Shown: positions 1-9,806 of the stretch, in pieces
How the letters are laid out: each line of letters starts with the position of its first letter
Position numbering within the stretch: position 1 is the first letter of the stretch
Assembly (NCBI GenBank): GCA_026075535.2
Contig: AP026542.1
Coordinates: 6,262,001-6,326,000 of the forward strand
Origin: Tricholoma matsutake
Taxonomy: Eukaryota; Basidiomycota; Agaricomycetes; Agaricales; Tricholomataceae
Direction: 5' to 3'
Length of the DNA stretch: 64,000 nucleotides
Translations under genes and position numbers: made by a program
Notes under the pieces: generated by a model
Seen by the model: only the letters and a program-made list of their open reading frames with translations
Told to the model about the DNA's origin: nothing
The model's database searches: none

Positions 1-306
1 TGTTTACCAACGATATGCACCATCAATCTGATTGGGTTTAGCACAAATGTATACTTCCTTTCTTGGCGGTGTTTGATGAAGATGCTCAACGGTATTACGT
101 TGCATTAGGTCGAGGACCGCTTTTGACCAATTATTTTTCTCAGAATTGTAAGCTCAAACGATTATGTGTTCTTGAGATGTATTGACCCGATTCTGTCCAG
201 CTGGTGAACCGTATCAAGTACGCCCTGTAGTACAACGTTAGCGAACGTTCGAACTTACGTATCTTTGTTAGTACGTCGGTGGGACTGCAAACACCGTTCC
301 CTTCAG

Positions 307-913
307 CCGTGCGCCCAGTGCGGTAATAAAGGCCCGGGATTTGATCCAGACACGGGTTTCTCAGGCTCTCGCCATCTCGCCATCTTTCAACGAGGTTTTG
401 AGGTGACGACCACCACGTTTTACTGGTTCGCCTCTCTGATCTGCACTCCAAGTTGCGCCTATATGGAGCGGCAGAAGATGGCTGTGTGTTAATTGATGGC
501 GCTCGACCCCTTCGCATCTAACGACTTATTTTCAGTTTCACAGCGACAGTGAGGTCGGGTTAGGCCCCTTTGTAGCTGGACTGTCGCTAGGTTCACCTGC
601 TCTGATGCATTTCCGTTTGCGTGCCAAATATGACAGGGATAAAAAATTGAAGTCTATTGCAATCACTTTTGTTTTACGACACGTGAGACGCTCTGGTTCC
701 ATTCTTCATTACCGCTGCTAATTTCATGATACCTAGGGTGATATCTTGGTGATGGACGGCGCAGGAGTGCAAGAATACTACGAGTGCGTGGTCGTACTTA
801 AAGACACAGTGTGGAGCTCTTATGATACACCTAGGCACACAGTTGTCCCTACTAACTTTCGAATTGCGGCAACTGCACGCTGGATTGGCTCAGTCCACTC
901 TCGATTGAAGTAA
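307..913 (+). CDS. AlkB-like 2-oxoglutarate/Fe(II) dioxygenase (C-terminal part; N-terminal exons unresolved)
   Basis: Exons read at 307-402, 453-483, 536-682, 737-783 and 835-913 join in frame. They give a double-stranded beta-helix with the AlkB landmarks: HSDSE (iron ligands His and Asp), the block GLSLGSPALMHFR, HGDILVMDGAGVQEYYEH (third iron ligand His) and a C-terminal RIAATARW segment with the 2-oxoglutarate-binding arginine. The family removes alkyl groups from nucleic acids or proteins by oxidation; the substrate here is unknown. Introns are 50-54 bp with GT-AG ends. Upstream, bases 1-306 contain open stretches, but I could not connect a convincing start, so the gene probably begins in that stretch or before the window. 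It ends tail-to-tail with the PH-domain gene, 312 bp away. The exon model from 453 on is firm; the 307-402 exon is moderately supported. Confidence 0.72.
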
Positions 914-1225
914 ACATTTTATTTTCAATTCTTGTCAACTTCTTACGCCTCCCACTCAAGCGAAAACAATCAACACTAATCTTTCAAGTACTGGCCTATT
1001 GGTTCATGTAGACAAACCTAGCTCTGGCATTACATAATGTCTTCACGAACGTAGATACGCAAGTCTGGATAATGCGTCGACTCATGCTTTGTATTCAGCT
1101 GATATTAGAGTAAAGCTTGACAGACGCCTTCTCATAGGACTTTGCGGTATAGATCATAAGAGCTTGAACATACAAATATATTATGGAAGTAGCTCTTCCC
1201 CAAGCTTTTCCGCAGGTACACAAAT
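914..1225. other. Intergenic, convergent 3' ends
   Basis: This 312-bp stretch lies between the stop codons of the AlkB-like gene and the PH-domain gene. I see no open frame with family resemblance and no strong repeat. Confidence 0.5.
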
Positions 1226-4200
1226 TTACGTACGGCGTGGTAAAGGCAAAGGACGATGCGGGCCGCTTCGTCCAAACGGATGTTGAGGCGGTACCTGAGC
1301 CGTAGTGACAGGGATAGGAAGCGACTGAGGAGCAACCACAAAGTCGTTCAGTGCACGTGTCAACTTTTAACTACAGCGCGAAAGAACACTTACAGCTTCT
1401 CCGGCTTGTTTTTGCTTAGTGTAGAAGGCGAAAAGGTCAGCAATCTGATTTTGTACCGCCTGTCTCTCGCGATGCAAGCGCCCTACTTCATGAGTCATTC
1501 CCAGTACTTCTCGTGTTAATTCCTCCTTGAATTGCTCGACATGTACTGGTTATAAACGAGACATCAGATGTACGAGATTGCAACTGCTCTTCCATCGCTT
1601 ACTTTGTACGTTAATCGCAGTGGCTTCTTTCATAGCTTCCACGAAACGCAGTCTTTCACCCTTGATCTCGTCAGATATCTCTACAAGAAGATTATGAGCA
1701 CGCCCGAAGGCTATTGTTCGGATAATTATTCGTACCGCTGGTGAGACTTCGAAACAGGTTTTCCTGATCTTGTCGTTGACGATCAATCATGTCTGCGATA
1801 ATTTCGACGTCTAGAAAAGTATCGGAAGGTGCTTCCGCAGCTCAATAAATAGACCACGGAACATACTGGATGTTTTATTGGGATCAACATCCAGCTTCGT
1901 ACATAATCCATCCACTGAAGTCTGTAAAGCCATGATACCCTGATCTCTTGCTTGCATAGTAAGGATGAGCTGCCTGACGTCAGTAAGAAGATTGGAAGCT
2001 CCATTCGCGGGATCGTTCAGCCTCTGTGAATTACAACCAAGGTCTTGGGAGAGCTTATCCACACTTGCGACTAGTTCATGTATGTGAGAGGTGCCGTTGT
2101 TCACAAAAGCCTCTAGCCACTAGAACCCTGTGCTCAACAACCCTCAGGAGGTTTCTGAAAGAAGCAAAAGGCTCACCGTATTGAGTTCATTCAGATACCG
2201 CAGGCTGTCAGCTTGTTGTTGAGCTTGAAGGGAGGCCTGGTTTTTGACTTCTTCCAGCAGAGGCACGATTTGCTTGAGCAGGTGAACGTTTCAACGACAT
2301 CTTCCATAACCGTCATAGGACAGGCTGTCTTACCTTAGTAGTTGGATTGTTGGCGACAGCTGCATTACAACCCACCAGCAGGTCATCTAGTTTTGCATGC
2401 AATGCCGACAAATCAATCGCTGGAGAAGTCTTTTGGTGAGTCGTATTGGCATTAGACATCGACATTGCTTGCGTATCTCGTCCCATAGCCTGTATCTGAT
2501 TGAGTGTGGTGAGGACAACTGGAAAATCAGTCGCCAGGTGTTGGCGCATCAGTTGTAGTGCCTGCAAGATACTACTAGCATCATTTGAGCTTGACACGTC
2601 GCGTGTCTTTTGGCGCTCCTCTGCAGCAATCGTTCGCGCTTCGATTGATCTAATAATTTCTCCGTTCACCTTCGTCCTTTGGTCCAGCTTTGAAATAGTC
2701 TTAGAGATGTTGGCAGTATCGGCCTCGCGGTCCATGACGAAAGCCAGCTCCTGAGCACAGTCCTGACCTTCGTGTTGTAAAGAAGGGGCTTGAGCATCCG
2801 GGTTCGTTGATAGGCAGTAGCTACGATCGTGTAGTGTCTCCAATCCATCAGTCATCGTAGCCGGTGGAAAGCCCGAGTCGGGTGGAGCCCACGAAGGTGG
2901 AAAATCTTCTTTTAATTCCCCGACATGCGGTGCCACTTTGCTAGCGTCATTGGAAATTGATATCACGTCGCCGTAAGAACTCAGAATAGAATCTACGATA
3001 TTTGATCGAACACTGCTGGAACGCTGCGGTTTCAGACCGTCCAGGTTTTTTCCTTGTTCCCTTGAATTGAGCGAGTGTGTAGTAGTACAAGAAGAATACC
3101 CAGGCGACTGAGGTGACCACATCGGAGAAGTTAGGCCAGAAGAAGAGGTTTGTGAGGAATTACGCTCAATCTGAGCCAAGCGCTGTTTCACCACCGACAG
3201 CCGGCCCAAGTTTGCAATGGACGGACTGTTGGAGCGAGATTGCGTGCCAGTTGTTGATGTACGTGAGGAGGGTCGACTTGTGGCATATACGCTCGGGGAT
3301 ACAGGAGAGGGAGGCATTGATTGGCCTTGCCAATGTGTTCTTTGACTCGGAGTGTGGACTGGAAGATCTTGGGATGCAACCATCGGAATGGGCGGAAGGG
3401 AACGTTCTCTATAACCTGGGCTGGTCGAAGGTGGTACGAGCATAGTTGAGGAGTTCACACTCTCTGATCGGCAAGGGGTATCGAATGATTGCTCTGTGAG
3501 TCCCCGATTCTCTCTTGAGGGTTCCTGTGAGGGTAGAACGGCATCCCTGCTCGTATTGAGGGTGTGACTGGCAAGTTTAAATAGATGATATTATTACCAT
3601 ATGGCACTGACCCATTCAGCTCGTTCTCGAACAGATGTTGCTGCAAATTTCTCCCTCGTTCTTCCCTCGAATAAAATCTCAAATACCTTTAGTTCCTCGG
3701 TATCTCCCTTCGTTGGAAGAAGAGCACACTCTCCGGCATCGAGTTGCTTGGAGGACAGCGACCGAACGTCCGTACAGTTAGAAAGCTGAATAGTATGAAT
3801 GGATGGGTTTCCGTGGGTGGTCAACCAGGAAATTACGATCCTATTGGTCTCGATGGTTGCTGTACATGTTGTCCAAACGGGAAGAATAGGAGAGGGAGAG
3901 GAGATCTGGGAGGCGTGAGAAAGATACAGTAGTGCACCTGTGTGCTTCCTGACAGGGAATACTAGAGGTTTCAATTCGAGAGCAGATGAAGATGTCAAGA
4001 CAGATAACACTGGCCCGGGACGATTAGGTGCAGATGTGCTCTCGTCTGGCTTATACTTCCCGGTAACGTTGACCTTCCTGAATACGGAAAATAAATTGCG
4101 AAGAGACTGGCGGATCGGGGACTTGTCCTTCTTGTGGGGAGTTGGAATTCGTTTAGATACTAAGCGCGAAGGCGAAGTTTTAGGACCACGGAAAGAATAA

Positions 4201-4310
4201 CTGGGAACAGTTGGTGTACTGCCCATCGATTCATAGCGATCAATGAGCAACTTAGTGGACCGATGTCGCTGGATGTACTGTGAAGAGTCCATACTGCGTG
4301 GCCCAAGCAT
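1226..4310 (-). CDS. PH-domain / coiled-coil protein (895 aa, 8 exons)
   Basis: Exons 4310-3598, 3546-2334, 2272-2177, 2119-1858, 1810-1736, 1680-1603, 1545-1394 and 1324-1226 sum to 896 codons with all junctions in phase. The first exon carries a basic, Ser/Pro-rich tail, then a PH-like fold ending in RERAEWVSAIWDAV, the usual terminal helix with its conserved Trp. The middle is low-complexity Ser/Thr/Pro. The last third is helical, with GERLRFVEAMKEATAINVQ and LTREVLGMTHEVGRLHRERQ, a block I associate with agaricomycete-specific PH proteins of unknown function. A membrane-linked scaffold role is an inference. The start is the first in-frame ATG after the divergent promoter shared with RAD9. 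An upstream coding exon is possible because the frame stays open to about 4400 without an ATG. Confidence 0.85.
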
Positions 4311-4464
4311 ATGAAATGTACTGGTTGATAAAGGAGTAGCATGATGGTGGCTGACAGGGCTGACCAGGAGATGTGTTGAAAAGAAAGTCGCGTCTGCCAA
4401 ACATGGTCAAAACAAAGTCGCGTCTGCCAAACATGGTCAAAACAACACGTCGCTTCGTCCGTTC
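4311..4464. promoter_or_regulatory. Divergent promoter PH-protein / RAD9
   Basis: Only 154 bp separate the two start codons. The segment contains a perfect tandem duplication of 30 bp (about 4384-4443). Each copy carries the core CGCGT (ACGCG on the other strand), which resembles the MluI cell-cycle box recognised by MBF/SBF-type factors in fungi. Regulation of RAD9 by it is inference. Confidence 0.45.
4384..4443. repeat. Tandem 2 x 30-bp direct repeat
   Basis: The unit starting AAAGTCGCGTCTGCC occurs twice, back to back, without mismatch. The two copies lie wholly between the divergent start codons. Confidence 0.9.
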
Positions 4465-6198
4465 ATGCAGTTTACCTTGGATTCATCTTCGCTCAAACGT
4501 AACTAGCCACCTTTCCCTGTATAATCTCACTCAGCTATCACTAGCTTTTACTAAGGCTCTCACTTGTCTGTCTAAATACGGCGAAGAGCTTGCTATCTAT
4601 GCAACTGCCGACACGCTATCATTCTCTGCGACCAACTCCTCAAAATCAGCATACTGCCGTATCAAATATGAAAAACATTTCTTCTCGAAATACAGAATCG
4701 GTCAGCCAGGCGTCGCTTTGATGGATAACCTGAAACAAATGTCTGTCACAGGACAGCTGTTGACCAAGGTAATTTGATTAGATCTGTATCAATTACGGAC
4801 TGGACCTCTTCTTCCTCCAGTCTCTTCTCTCAATCTTGAAACATCGCACGGTAGAGAAGACTGTGGAACGATGTGAGATGTCTGTTGTCGAGGCATCTCA
4901 ACCACTAGAGAACGAAGAACAGGATAGTCCTGAAAGCAAGTTCGTTGTACGGCTACACTGTAAACATGGTTAGTGTTTATCGTACAATCTTCCATTCAGA
5001 GGAGGTAAACGTGCTTGTAGGCGTTACTAAGACACACAGATTACCTTTACTGACCCCGACAGCACTCATGGCACCTGGGTTACCTGACGCAATAAATGAA
5101 TCAAATCTAACCATTGGCCCAAAGGCCGTGAAGGATATGATAGAACATTTCCCTCTCGCCAAAGGGGCTAAATCTGACCCTCAATTGATCTGGAGCTTTG
5201 GCCAATCCGAGGTGGAACTCAGGAGCTTGGAATCTTCATTTGATCCCAAGGGTTTGCTTGTTTTTCCGAACTTTTTCACTGTGATTTTGACTCTTGACAT
5301 AGGCAAAGCGCAACTTGCTACAGAACTGGCAATAAGTTCAGAGGAATTCGATGTATACAACGTATACGCGGCTCCGACAACAATCGCATTCCATCTGCGT
5401 GAATTTAACGTGAGCAATACTGGTCAGATCCGGACGATGTTTAACCTAACATCACTGTCCTAGGCTACCATCGCCTTTGCAGATTCTATGGCTTTGTCCC
5501 TCGATCTTCGCTTTACTGACCCCGCTGCCCCACTTTTCATCGACATTGAAGGGGATAATTCGGAAAGCTTATTCGTAATCTCAACCAGTCAGGTTCATGG
5601 AGCAGTAACTGGTGCTCCGACCGAGCATTATCAGTCGTCAAATAGCAAGAAACGCGAGCGCCAGGATTCTCCGACAGAGACCAGAAACAAGAGGCCTATG
5701 AAAGCTGTCCAGGTAGTCGACCGAGTGATGCTCTCATCGCATTCCCATCCTCGTTCTGCACCGCTCGCAGTGCATGTTTCAGACCAAGAGACAAGCAGAA
5801 ATGTGCCACCCCATTCAGACCGTGATGTATATCACGAGCCTTTATTTTTGCCAGGATCCTCTCAGCTATCAGCTGCTCATGAGCAAGCCATCAGGTCTTC
5901 AGGGTTAGGAGTTGAGAACATGGACGCGGACGAATTGGCACAAATACTGGATGGAGAAGGGGAAGAAGTTGCATTTGATTTTTCATCCCAGAGGCCACCT
6001 AATGAAGTCCTTGAAACCTCACAACTTCAACAAACTAGAGGTGAGATCGAAGATTCAGACAACTCTGATTTACAGATCGAAGATGGAGACTTCGAACCAA
6101 CACAAATTTCGGACAGCTCAAGGGCAAGTTCGTCTTCTCCCTCAAGACTTGATGTTCTTACGCCCGCACAGATGTTCCAACCTTTGTTCAAGGATTGA
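4465..6198 (+). CDS. rad9: DNA damage checkpoint clamp protein RAD9 (492 aa)
   Basis: Exons 4465-4498, 4545-4768, 4821-4968, 5021-5251, 5303-5409 and 5464-6198 give 493 codons. The N-terminal PCNA-like half is recognisable: KALTCLSKYGEEL followed by SATNSSKSAYCRIKY and the FFSKY segment, then FVVRLHCKHGVTKTHRL and FNATIAFADSMALSLDLRF. The C-terminal tail is acidic and Ser-rich, as expected for the phosphorylated tail that recruits checkpoint partners. RAD9 forms the 9-1-1 heterotrimer with HUS1 and RAD1, is loaded at damaged DNA in the nucleus and activates the ATR-type kinase. The first exon codes for only eleven residues plus one base, a common basidiomycete arrangement. Confidence 0.9.
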
Positions 6199-6324
6199 CA
6201 ACAATATCCCAGTCCTAAGAATAATATTATGCCTCCCAGTAAGAACAATTCCGGCCGATAGGTAGCGTACTTGACCCGAGTCATGTTAGCTTCGATGAAG
6301 GATTGTCAATAGTAAGCAACTGCT

Positions 6325-7752
6325 TCAATAGAACAAGTCATCGTCCTTGTCAGCGTAAAAATCAGTCGCGGGCCACCGTTCCAATTTCTCGAATTTTTCT
6401 AGAACGACATTTTCTTGGAGCCAATTGTATTGCCGTAACACTGAAGGGTGGTGAGGTGTACCCAGACGCAGCCTGACAAGAGGACGTCCAACCGCTTCTC
6501 TGTTTCTGACGACGTCCGTGATTAAGTCGTCGTCGTCCAAATGTAGAAGGAACGTAAGCGTATGTAGGTCTGGCCACGGAATATCCACCTGCGTTGGCTG
6601 TGCAAGCAACAGCAAAATCACAGGAGTGGTGGAGGAGTATGTAGTGAACTTTGTTATCGTGGGAAAGGCCCGGAAAACATCTGCATATGCATGGCTTGAA
6701 AATTCGAAGTCACAAAACGTGAGGCTGTGAAGCTGAGGGAACTTGAACACATTGGGGGATGCCCAAAAGTTTTCCAAGTCGAACTCTTGGGCATTCTTCA
6801 ACACTAAAGAGTCAAGACAGGCGGCGTTAATGCCTAGTAACAGACCGCTGTATATCATGCCACTGACGCCACAGATACGCAGAGAACGTAGGTTAGGCAA
6901 GTCAATTTGGTTTGTGGTACCGGACCACGCGCTCACGATGTCTCCGTAAACAGAGAGATTGGCGAGGAAGGGTGACGCAGTTAGAATCTGGAAAAACGTC
7001 GTAAAGTGGATCGGTAAGGGCAACGTCTGTTCAAGGTGCAAAGTGGTCACCACATTAAGCGGTGGACGAAACAGCGACATTGCGAGGCCTCGGAGTCGTA
7101 CGAAAGAAAGCTTCTCAGCACTCCTAAATATGCCTGCATCAGCCATAGTGGTCTCTTGAACTTCATCGACAGAGATCGAGAGGTGTTCCAGCATTGGTAC
7201 ATCTCGACCAATAAAGTGTCGAATAATTGGATTGTCCATTGCTTCATTGACAATGTGAACGACAAGTCGATGGTAGCGGACTGAATGTGGAAGAATGACG
7301 TCGAAATTGGCCAGCTCATCTTCACTCGGCTCTTCTTCGTCAAACTTAATCCGCACCAACAGCCCACAGCCATCTGACCGTGATATGTAGGCCGCTATTG
7401 ACTCTATGGACTGAACAAGTGTAATGTCAATTGATCTCCAAAGCTTGCGAGTGCTAAGTGCAACGCTTCGAAAGTGAGAGCTGACATGGGATATCAAGAC
7501 CTCGAAAGATAATATATGCACTGAAGCGTCGTCGATATCGCAGTCATCACTGGCAGCTTCTGCTATTTCAGCAGCTTGTGTAAGTTCGAATATCCAAGAC
7601 AATATTTCTCGCGGAAGAGAGCAAACAGGAGTGCGACTGTTTAGAAATTTAGCGTGTTGAGATTGCAGGATTGCAACTTCGACATCGGGATTGAGGTCGT
7701 TATCGACATCTGCCATCAACGCGGATTTAGTTATAGATGCGTTTGACGTCAT
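6325..7752 (-). CDS. F-box-like / LRR-type protein (475 aa, single exon)
   Basis: An uninterrupted frame of 475 codons begins with ATG and has an F-box-like core near residues 43-60 (SLPREILSWIFELTQ), followed by WRSIDI. The rest is leucine-rich with regularly spaced hydrophobic repeats such as LPNLRSLRICG and FPQLHSLTFCDFEF. This is the large agaricomycete F-box family; members are presumed SCF ubiquitin-ligase adaptors, but the target cannot be told from sequence. The absence of introns contrasts with every neighbour and is usual for this expanded family. It lies tail-to-tail with RAD9 (126 bp). Confidence 0.8.
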   Translation of the reverse strand: MTSNASITKSALMADVDNDLNPDVEVAILQSQHAKFLNSRTPVCSLPREILSWIFELTQAAEIAEAASDDCDIDDASVHILSFEVLISHVSSHFRSVALSTRKLWRSIDITLVQSIESIAAYISRSDGCGLLVRIKFDEEEPSEDELANFDVILPHSVRYHRLVVHIVNEAMDNPIIRHFIGRDVPMLEHLSISVDEVQETTMADAGIFRSAEKLSFVRLRGLAMSLFRPPLNVVTTLHLEQTLPLPIHFTTFFQILTASPFLANLSVYGDIVSAWSGTTNQIDLPNLRSLRICGVSGMIYSGLLLGINAACLDSLVLKNAQEFDLENFWASPNVFKFPQLHSLTFCDFEFSSHAYADVFRAFPTITKFTTYSSTTPVILLLLAQPTQVDIPWPDLHTLTFLLHLDDDDLITDVVRNREAVGRPLVRLRLGTPHHPSVLRQYNWLQENVVLEKFEKLERWPATDFYADKDDDLFY

Positions 7753-7982
7753 GGCTGGTATTTTGGGTTTTCAGGTTTTGTCCCTGTGAGACTCTTGAGA
7801 CGGGGGCGTCGATGACAGCGGACAGCTGCTTATCTCAGAGGGCCCGGACATTCAATGCGGGGATCCAAAACGGGCACAAAATATAGGGCCAAGCTTCACA
7901 GCACAAGTAACTTACAAGACAATGACAGTGAGAATTATTATAAAAGTACAAGGTCGGGTTGAATCATTGTTCGCCGTGTCAT
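7753..7982. other. Intergenic, upstream of F-box gene
   Basis: This 230-bp stretch lies between two minus-strand genes and should hold the F-box promoter and the 3' end of the BLI-3-like gene. A TATAAAA-like run occurs near 7937. No coding potential was seen. Confidence 0.4.
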
Positions 7983-8854
7983 TCACTTCGTATGCAAACC
8001 GCGCGTCATTTTGATCTACAACAAGGTTCAAGCGTGCAATACGTTTGAACTTGAAAGAGATACACTCACCTCTGCCTCAGTGATTGTTCTCAACTCTCCA
8101 GGAGCTGCAACCCTACCAGTCATCGCACCTACGCCAGTCTCGATGGCCCTCCCAATTGTGCCCTTGGTTGGCATCCAATACCGTATTTCTTCGGGGACAA
8201 CTTCGATGAGGGAAACACGCGGATCATTCTCGTCGCCTTTGTGGACGCCGTCCTTCAGATCACCGAAATAGGCCGCAACGCTGAGGGGAATGGGTAAGCA
8301 AAAGTGCAAAGCAAAAACATGGAGATGAACAGACTATGGAGACCAATGTTCCTTAATTGACTCTCTGCTTTCAATAATTTTAGCCTTTCCGGAAAACCTT
8401 TACAAAACACGCGAGTTACCGCACAAAGTAGATGGATGAAAGGAAATGAACTAACGATGCCCAAGCGGTAGTGTCTTTGTCAAGGAAGCTAACGTTGACG
8501 TTGGCGTCATTCTGTATTTCCTCAAATTTGTGCGAAGCATTGTTGGCCAAGAAGATGAGAGTAAGTTGAGTCTCGTTGTAGGCTGATTGGGTGTGAGTGA
8601 GCAGACCAAGCAGAAGATAAGTGAAAATATAGTACGAGAGGCGGGGGTCATGGCACGAGAATGGAAACTTCCGCCTGCGGAGCGGGTGGTAAGCATTCCA
8701 ACCTTTGCAGAGTTGAGGATGCTGTGAAGACCTGGTAATAGGATGAGAAGGTGAAAAGTATAGAGGATGTATATGACTTGCCAGTTATTTTTTCGTGGGG
8801 AGTAACACTAAGGTTTTCTGCAGTAGCGGTGTAAGGGTCAAGAGTGGAAGACAT
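7983..8854 (-). CDS. BLI-3-like / general-stress FMN-binding split-barrel protein (200 aa)
   Basis: Six exons (8854-8782, 8731-8636, 8582-8456, 8397-8335, 8280-8070, 8015-7983) join to 201 codons. The product matches the pyridoxamine-phosphate-oxidase-like family that includes Neurospora BLI-3: LTTRSAGGSFHSRAM, LIFLANNASHKFEEIQ, AYFGDLKDGVHKGDENDPR, EIRYWMPTKGTIGRA and APGELRTITEAE. The fold binds flavin or F420-type cofactors; the reaction is unknown. Intron 1 (8781-8732) begins with GC, not GT, in the strong consensus GCAAGT. The promoter carries a perfect TGACGTCA element and a TATA box, fitting stress control. Confidence 0.88.
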
Positions 8855-8891
8855 GATGGGATAGAGCAGGTTTCACAAATAAATCTGAAGT

Positions 8892-8921
8892 CTTATATAG
8901 GTTGACTATAAGTTGACGTCA
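8892..8921 (-). promoter_or_regulatory. TATA box and CRE palindrome of BLI-3-like gene
   Basis: Read on the minus strand, TGACGTCA (8921-8914) lies 15 bp upstream of TATATAAG (8899-8892), itself about 38 bp upstream of the ATG. TGACGTCA is the canonical ATF/CREB site used by fungal stress bZIP factors. The intergenic space to the end of TIM17 is only 112 bp, so the element can be assigned to this gene. Confidence 0.55.
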
Positions 8922-8966
8922 TCAGTAAATTTTAATGAAATAAAATGAAATGTATTTATAATCCGT

Positions 8967-9656
8967 CTAAGATGGTGGTGGTGTCATTCCTGCTGGTACT
9001 GCAGCGAAATCCAATTAGCAGATTCAAGGCGGTATTCAAATACTCACAAGGTGCCATCTGTGGCCGCTGCCCTTCGCTAAATACTCTAGATATCAACACT
9101 CCTACGCCTTCAAATACTCCAAGTAGTATACCACATGCAATTGCAGACCCTAGTGCAGATTTTGGCCCGCCTACACGATCTTATCAGTTCTCCACTCTTG
9201 CTTTGTACGTAAGGTGCACTCACTTCTAGCTGCTAAGCAGCCGCCCGTCATGAAGCCCGATATAATGGCATTCCATGCATCCTCTTTTTGCCGAACTCCT
9301 TTCACAGCACAATCAAACGTTGAGAACATGCCGCCCCACACACCGAAATTCCCCCCTGTGACTGGAGCCCGTGCTTTCATGGATGATATTGCACCAACAA
9401 AGCGCTCCCCCTGACATGGCTCATTAGATTACCGACACCAATAGAAAAATGGTCTGCGTGGTACAACATACGCGAGGAGAATTCCTGGCACCTTTAATTC
9501 CGTACCAGATACCGCCACCGACAGCACCCATGGAAAATGCCCCGCCAAAATCACTTAGAATCACCCATGGGCTGAGGACAAGGTGTAAGTACAATGAGGA
9601 AATACGGGACACAACAGCGCTTACCATGGATCTCGGGTATGATCTGCGTGTGCCAT
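8967..9656 (-). CDS. tim17: Mitochondrial import inner membrane translocase subunit TIM17 (157 aa)
   Basis: Exons 9656-9625, 9571-9472, 9410-9224, 9170-9048 and 8998-8967 give 158 codons. The sequence is a near-canonical Tim17: [53 protein letters not shown] and [19 protein letters not shown]. Four membrane segments rich in Gly-x-x-x-Gly motifs are evident. It forms the core of the TIM23 presequence translocase in the inner membrane. The tail after [18 protein letters not shown] is short and proline-rich. Length fits the family. Confidence 0.95.
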
Positions 9657-9806
9657 GGTATCAAAATAAGGGAGAAAGTCAAGTTAAGCCTACTAAGTGA
9701 TGAAACTTTTTCGTGCACGTGGTAGTAGAATAAGTCATGTGACTTTTACGACGCGACAAACAACTTGAACGAGTTGTTGATTTTTGATTTCCTCTTTCCA
9801 ACCTCC
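9657..9806. promoter_or_regulatory. Divergent promoter TIM17 / CDCA7-type gene
   Basis: A 150-bp gap lies between opposing start codons. No canonical box stands out beyond A/T-rich runs and a CACGTG E-box near 9716-9721. Confidence 0.35.

Noticed and set aside
140..517. Minus-strand open frame of 125 codons
   Set aside because: It overlaps the AlkB-like exons, which have clear family motifs on the plus strand; the minus frame has no ATG-supported family resemblance.
3547..3597. Alternative 30-bp intron in the PH-domain gene (acceptor at 3568)
   Set aside because: The acceptor giving a 51-bp intron restores the conserved WVSAIWDAV end of the PH fold and has a normal length.
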